Positions 62,301 to 64,000 of a stretch of DNA of 64,000 nucleotides are shown here, one piece after another. The position numbers were made by a program, and so were the translations under genes. This DNA is from Vagococcus penaei (lineage in GTDB: Bacteria > Bacillota > Bacilli > Lactobacillales > Vagococcaceae): positions 1,104,001 to 1,168,000 of the forward strand of contig NZ_CP019609.1 in the NCBI RefSeq assembly GCF_001998885.1. Direction: 5' to 3'. The notes under the pieces were generated by a model. The model did no database searches and was not told where the DNA came from. It worked only from the letters and a program-made list of their open reading frames with translations. How positions within the stretch are numbered: the first letter of the stretch is position 1; the number at the start of each line of letters is the position of its first letter.

Positions 62301-64000
62301 TTTGGGTAATTCTTTACTTGTTGCTTCCCATTGTGGCGCTAGTACAGTTAATGTATCCACGACCTCACTGCCGTCTTTTACATTAATTGTAACCTCATTT
62401 GGACGTTTACCGTCTTGGTCATTCTTATCTTCCCATTTCTTTACTGCTTTAACTGTCGTTGTTTCTGGTGTATAGGTATTCGTCACTGTCATACCATCAA
62501 CACTTGACGTATAGCCTGTTGGAACATTCACTTCTTCTAGCGTATACATAATAGGTTGAGCATTATTATCATATTTAGGTAACGCTTTACTTGTCGCTTT
62601 CCATTGCGGCGCTAGCACTGTTAGTGTATCTACAACTGTTTGACCATCTTTTACATTAATTGTGACAGTATTTGGACGTTTGCCATCTCGGTTATTATTG
62701 CCTTCCCATTTCTTTGTTGCTGTCAAATTAGTTGTTTCTGGCACATAAGTGTTAGTGACAGTATTACCTTCTACGGTAGCTGTATAATTTGGTACTAAAT
62801 CTTCATTGATTCTGTAATTAATTTCTTTACCATTTTCATCTAAAATTGGTAAGTCTTTAAATTCAACAGTCCATGTATTTCCTTGCCCCGAAAATGTTTT
62901 TCTATCAATTTCACGTTCATTAGCAAGCAAGTTAAAGGTGATTTCTTGCGGACGTTTTTGATGAATATTATTCAAATCGGCCCAAATTTTTGTAGCAGTA
63001 ATTGACGTTGTTTTAGGTGTCTCTTTTTCATTTTCTACTTTGATTTCTTTTGACGTATTGCTTACACCTGTTGTAATACTTTGAATTTCTGGATTTAGTG
63101 TATATCCAGTCGGTGCTTTCACTTCTTTAATATAATATGTTGTATTTTCTTTTAAACCAGAAAATTTAATTTTGCCTTCACTGTCTGAGACTTTCTTTGA
63201 TGAGTCAAAAAAGTCAGATTTATCTTTACTGATTAAAAACTCTGCACCGCCTAAACCCTGGTCAGTTCCTTTTTCCACTTTGACTAATTCAATATTAGCC
63301 GAACCTTCACCTGATACCCAGCCTCCAGCCCAAGAAAAGTCTGCAGATACATTATTACTATTGGATACAGGTTTATCATCAATTGCTGTTGTTACTTTCA
63401 GTTCGTTATCCAATTTAAATGATGAATCTAACTTATAAATCACTTTTGTCTTATACTTCATAGTCAATCGATTCTCACTAGCAGCTAATTTAGGTACACT
63501 TCCACTAATAGTATCCGTTCCATTAAAATTTAGATTTGCACCTGTTGCGTCATTGAATGCTTTAAAACTTGTGTACGTTTTTCTACCTAAAGTAATAGTT
63601 AACGTTGATTCATCAAATACTTGCTTTTCAGGTGCCTCACTAATGACATCAGTAAACGTTAAGTCGTTAGTTAACGCTGACATAGTATAGTTAATATCGA
63701 CCATCCAATCAACAGCGTCTAATGTGTTTTGTTTACCGTTTTTAAAACTTAAATCAGTATTAGTACCATTAGACTCACCACGACCAGATGTTGTAATCGC
63801 AACAATCGCGCTTTCTTTTCCAGAAGAAATCGTTACTTCTTCTGTAGACGCTTCTTTAGAAGTATTACTTCCAGTAGCACCAATATTAAAACCACCTTTA
63901 ATTGTATTCGGCTCCCAAGTTGCTACAACATCAGTAAAAGTTAACACAGCTCCTGTTTCACTAATGGTTAACTTAGCACCAACAGAACCTTTAATCAAGA
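59400..64000 (-). CDS. Giant multi-domain MSCRAMM-type adhesin (LPXTG), 5' end outside window
   Basis: At least 1532 residues; the frame is open at the right edge, so the signal peptide is missing. In order: a Cna-type collagen-binding-like beta region (VGAKLTISETGAVLTFTDVV... to about 225); one SpaA domain (VEKGTDQGLGGAEFLI...EVKAPTGY); nine CnaB B-type repeats with TKxW, RP and NTY motifs, of which the second to fifth are nearly identical; two SpaA domains (EVSAPTGY, ETKAPNGYQL); a Ser/Thr stalk of 14-residue repeats; LPKTGEQ, a hydrophobic helix and YRKRHVN. Sortase A would anchor it to the wall. Its terminator was displaced by ISL3 copy B. Confidence 0.9.
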   Translation of the reverse strand, partial: LIKGSVGAKLTISETGAVLTFTDVVATWEPNTIKGGFNIGATGSNTSKEASTEEVTISSGKESAIVAITTSGRGESNGTNTDLSFKNGKQNTLDAVDWMVDINYTMSALTNDLTFTDVISEAPEKQVFDESTLTITLGRKTYTSFKAFNDATGANLNFNGTDTISGSVPKLAASENRLTMKYKTKVIYKLDSSFKLDNELKVTTAIDDKPVSNSNNVSADFSWAGGWVSGEGSANIELVKVEKGTDQGLGGAEFLISKDKSDFFDSSKKVSDSEGKIKFSGLKENTTYYIKEVKAPTGYTLNPEIQSITTGVSNTSKEIKVENEKETPKTTSITATKIWADLNNIHQKRPQEITFNLLANEREIDRKTFSGQGNTWTVEFKDLPILDENGKEINYRINEDLVPNYTATVEGNTVTNTYVPETTNLTATKKWEGNNNRDGKRPNTVTINVKDGQTVVDTLTVLAPQWKATSKALPKYDNNAQPIMYTLEEVNVPTGYTSSVDGMTVTNTYTPETTTVKAVKKWEDKNDQDGKRPNEVTINVKDGSEVVDTLTVLAPQWEATSKELPKNKNGQAITYTLEEVNVPTGYTSSVDGMTVTNTYTPETTTVKAVKKWEDKNDQDGKRPNEVTINVKDGSEVVDTLTVTGPSWEATSKKLPKNKNGKAITYTLEEVAVPTGYTSSVDGMTVTNTYTPETTTVKAVKKWEDKNDQDGKRPNEVTINVKDGSEVVDTLTVTGPSWEATSKKLPKNKNGKAITYTLEEVAVPTGYTSSVDGMTVTNTYVPETTSLTVTKKWEDQQEKFPTRPTTIQAELIATVSKEEIKTEKITLSEANRWSHEFSNLPVYYNKEKISYSVKEINVPAGYESKVTGTTITNTLKTKEIPVTKVWDDHMNQDGTRPKEVIFHLLADGKAIDSITLTGSDDVEKWTGTFKNVPMKNQAGEDISYTIAEEAVAGYTIATGGIDNQSFTITNVDAPDKTSVTVTKVWDDAANQDGKRPENITVTLVKGNQPTDKQVVLSEANKWTHTWTDLDLHTKPGKPIKYSVREEQVAHYDAPVVNRLDASNIQLVNTHKPEEVTIKGAKTWQDEDNQHGIRPEFIIVTMQKNGIDYLSMKVTDKTNWAYDFGAQPKYEKGKEITYTVTEEDVTGYNAQVDGFNITNTLILGSVALVKTDAAGKPLANATFKLTKDGKQVGDHQTTDKSGRIQFDQLIIGTYQLEEVSAPTGYIRNTSPLTVNVTKDKLTQELSMMNYQGSAWVMKTDAANRPLKGAEFAVVSVANNTVKEITDKRLVTDRAGVASIEGLAPGKYAFVETKAPNGYQLNPEYKYFTIEAEQAGQVASVYAGDVINHLKPTTPSTTDTTSTSESTNSTTTDTTSTSESTSSTTTDTTSTSESTSSTTTDTTSTSESTSSTTTDTTSTSESTSSTTTDTESITVSPETTDSTSSTTTDTTSTSESTSSTTTDTESLIVTPGSTDKAPSSSSQSLTSSSMKDTNDKPKGKQLPKTGEQASSVLVIGLGILLVAIAYVVYRKRHVN
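59610..59955 (-). repeat. Ser/Thr stalk repeats, 42-bp unit
   Basis: About seven copies of a 42-base unit encoding DTTSTSESTSSTTT, some interrupted by DTESITVSPETT-type variants. It encodes the wall-spanning stalk of the adhesin. Copies differ mainly at third positions, and the number is likely to vary between strains. Confidence 0.8.
61655..62734 (-). repeat. Four tandem CnaB modules, 270-bp period
   Basis: Four adjacent 270-base modules (boundaries near 61655, 61925, 62195, 62465, 62735) each encode a 90-residue CnaB domain starting TTxxVKAVKKWED and ending VTNTY(T/V)PE. The modules at 61655-61924 and 61925-62194 differ by only a few bases over most of their length. Confidence 0.85.

Noticed and set aside
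1-64000. tRNA, rRNA or CRISPR loci
   Set aside because: I saw no cloverleaf-type sequence, no rRNA stretch and no repeat-spacer array, though a careful tRNA scan by eye is not reliable.

Overview
The window is AT-rich chromosomal DNA from a low-GC Gram-positive bacterium of the order Lactobacillales, most likely the Enterococcaceae. The reasons are an ebp-like pilus operon with a divergent EbpR/Mga-type regulator, WxL-system relics, a CstR/CoA-persulfide-reductase operon, cytochrome bd plus menaquinone genes, and IS families common in enterococci and vagococci (ISL3, IS1182, IS3, IS6). Vagococcus or Enterococcus is a reasonable guess; nothing in the window fixes the genus.

Layout. 0-4 kb: the end of one IS1182 copy, a CopB-type copper ATPase and an ISL3 element (copy A) that sits inside a terminator. 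4-6 kb: an unrecognised long coiled-coil protein with a Tyr/Asp/Glu-rich region. 6-16 kb: cydABDC (bd oxidase and its assembly exporter), glutathione reductase and two U32-family tRNA-hydroxylation proteins. 16-19.5 kb: small membrane and PH-domain proteins, a GNAT acetyltransferase, a zinc-ribbon protein and a probable bacteriocin immunity protein, followed by a candidate small RNA. 20-27.7 kb: menBEFDHC with a divergent MenI-like thioesterase. Together cyd and men supply the quinone and terminal oxidase for a heme-dependent respiratory chain. 27.7-31.3 kb: a decayed WxL-type gene and a sulfur-stress operon (CstR repressor, rhodaneses, CoA-persulfide reductase) with a clear operator. 31.3-40 kb: a PfoR-like membrane protein, MarR plus nitroreductase, a frameshifted MFS efflux gene with its DUF4811 partner, a hydroxyacyl-CoA dehydrogenase and an orphan WxL-interacting surface protein.

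40.2-43.9 kb is a nest of mobile elements: a dead IS6-family element into which an IS1182 element and an IS3 element have jumped separately. 44-46.7 kb holds helD and yccF. 46.8-57.8 kb is a sortase-assembled pilus locus read leftward: tip adhesin, minor pilin, major pilin and two class C sortases, with a divergent regulator. 57.9-59.4 kb is ISL3 copy B, identical to copy A. 59.4-64 kb is the 3' part of a giant multi-domain LPXTG adhesin that runs off the right edge.

The most unusual observations are these. The two pilus sortases appear to carry a C-terminal SpaA/prealbumin-like tail beyond their second membrane segment, out of frame in one of them at an A7 tract. IS1182 duplicated a 20-bp perfect palindrome and borrows its stop codon from that target. 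A candidate small RNA presents a UCCUCC loop. ISL3 insertions have broken or displaced the terminators of neighbouring genes. Almost every native gene is on the minus strand; the plus-strand genes are the thioesterase, the pilus regulator and the ISL3 and IS3 transposases.
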